DNA of 64,000 nt from Caldalkalibacillus salinus (lineage in GTDB: Bacteria; Bacillota; Bacilli; Caldalkalibacillales; JCM-10596), in assembly GCF_016745835.1 (NCBI RefSeq), contig NZ_JAERVL010000001.1, positions 620,001 through 684,000 of the forward strand, given 5' to 3'. Below the pieces are notes generated by a model, which searched no databases, was not told the origin of the DNA, and saw nothing but the letters and a program-made list of their open reading frames with translations. Positions 63,947 to 64,000 of the stretch are shown here, in pieces; positions within the stretch are counted from its first letter, which is position 1; each line of letters begins with the position of its first letter. A program made the position numbers and the translations under genes.

Positions 63947-64000
63947 TTCAGTCCTTTTTTCCAACGATAATAACCTGGTAGAAGGGAGTGTGGAACTAGG

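Overview
The window comes from a Bacillota genome of the Bacillaceae type. The signs are a Rap phosphatase overlapping a Phr-like peptide gene, an AraR-controlled arabinose cluster, a FapR-type operator before fabH, B. subtilis-like yes/lpl/yet genes, and many GTG and TTG starts behind strong Shine-Dalgarno sequences. An ectoine hydroxylase and an NhaC antiporter suggest a salt- or alkali-adapted organism. The pentose and pectin genes point to growth on plant polysaccharides. No rRNA, tRNA, CRISPR array, phage or transposase gene was seen.

Layout. 1-3.4 kb: tail of an unknown gene, fabH under a FapR-like box, and an ABC-F ATPase. 3.4-6.4 kb: xylAB behind a promoter overlapped by a XylR-like operator. 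6.5-11.5 kb: rarD, a medium-chain dehydrogenase, and an SsuABC/TauABC-type importer whose permease start looks frameshifted. 11.6-15.8 kb: a minus-strand thioredoxin with an in-frame TGA in place of the first active-site Cys, a CAP-domain lipoprotein, a small hydrophilic protein, an S66 peptidase and ectD. 15.8-25.2 kb: araM, a HAD phosphatase, a sugar-binding lipoprotein, araD, araB, araA and araR, with five AraR-box candidates. 25.2-31.3 kb: a remnant of a DUF3231 gene, eutH, a second thioredoxin, nhaC, a GNAT, a luciferase-like oxidoreductase and an IDEAL-domain protein. 31.6-39.4 kb: a YurR-like flavoprotein, rap-phr, ggt, a subtilase and a frameshifted DUF3231 gene.

39.7-58.5 kb is a rhamnogalacturonan/pectin utilisation locus. 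It holds yesL, a membrane-anchored AraC-type sensor-regulator, yetA, an LplABC-type importer, a PL11 lyase, an SGNH acetylesterase, a GH42 beta-galactosidase, yesU, a DeoR regulator, kduI and kduD. Secreted lyase would release oligosaccharides, the ABC system would import them, intracellular enzymes would trim them, and KduI/KduD would pass uronate products toward KDG. 58.5-63.8 kb on the minus strand is a formate operon: an OFA-type transporter, a large FdhA, a DUF1641 protein, an HMA-like protein and a 42-residue zinc-ribbon protein.

The most notable items are: (1) a probable selenocysteine thioredoxin (Sec30-Pro-Gly-Cys33) whose UGA is followed by a perfect 18-nt palindrome placed like a bacterial SECIS; (2) a Phr-like precursor carrying four exact copies of DHGSVRS directly after rap; (3) reading-frame breaks in an ABC permease and in DUF3231 genes; (4) in-frame repeat expansions in the PL11 lyase and in the AraC-type sensor.
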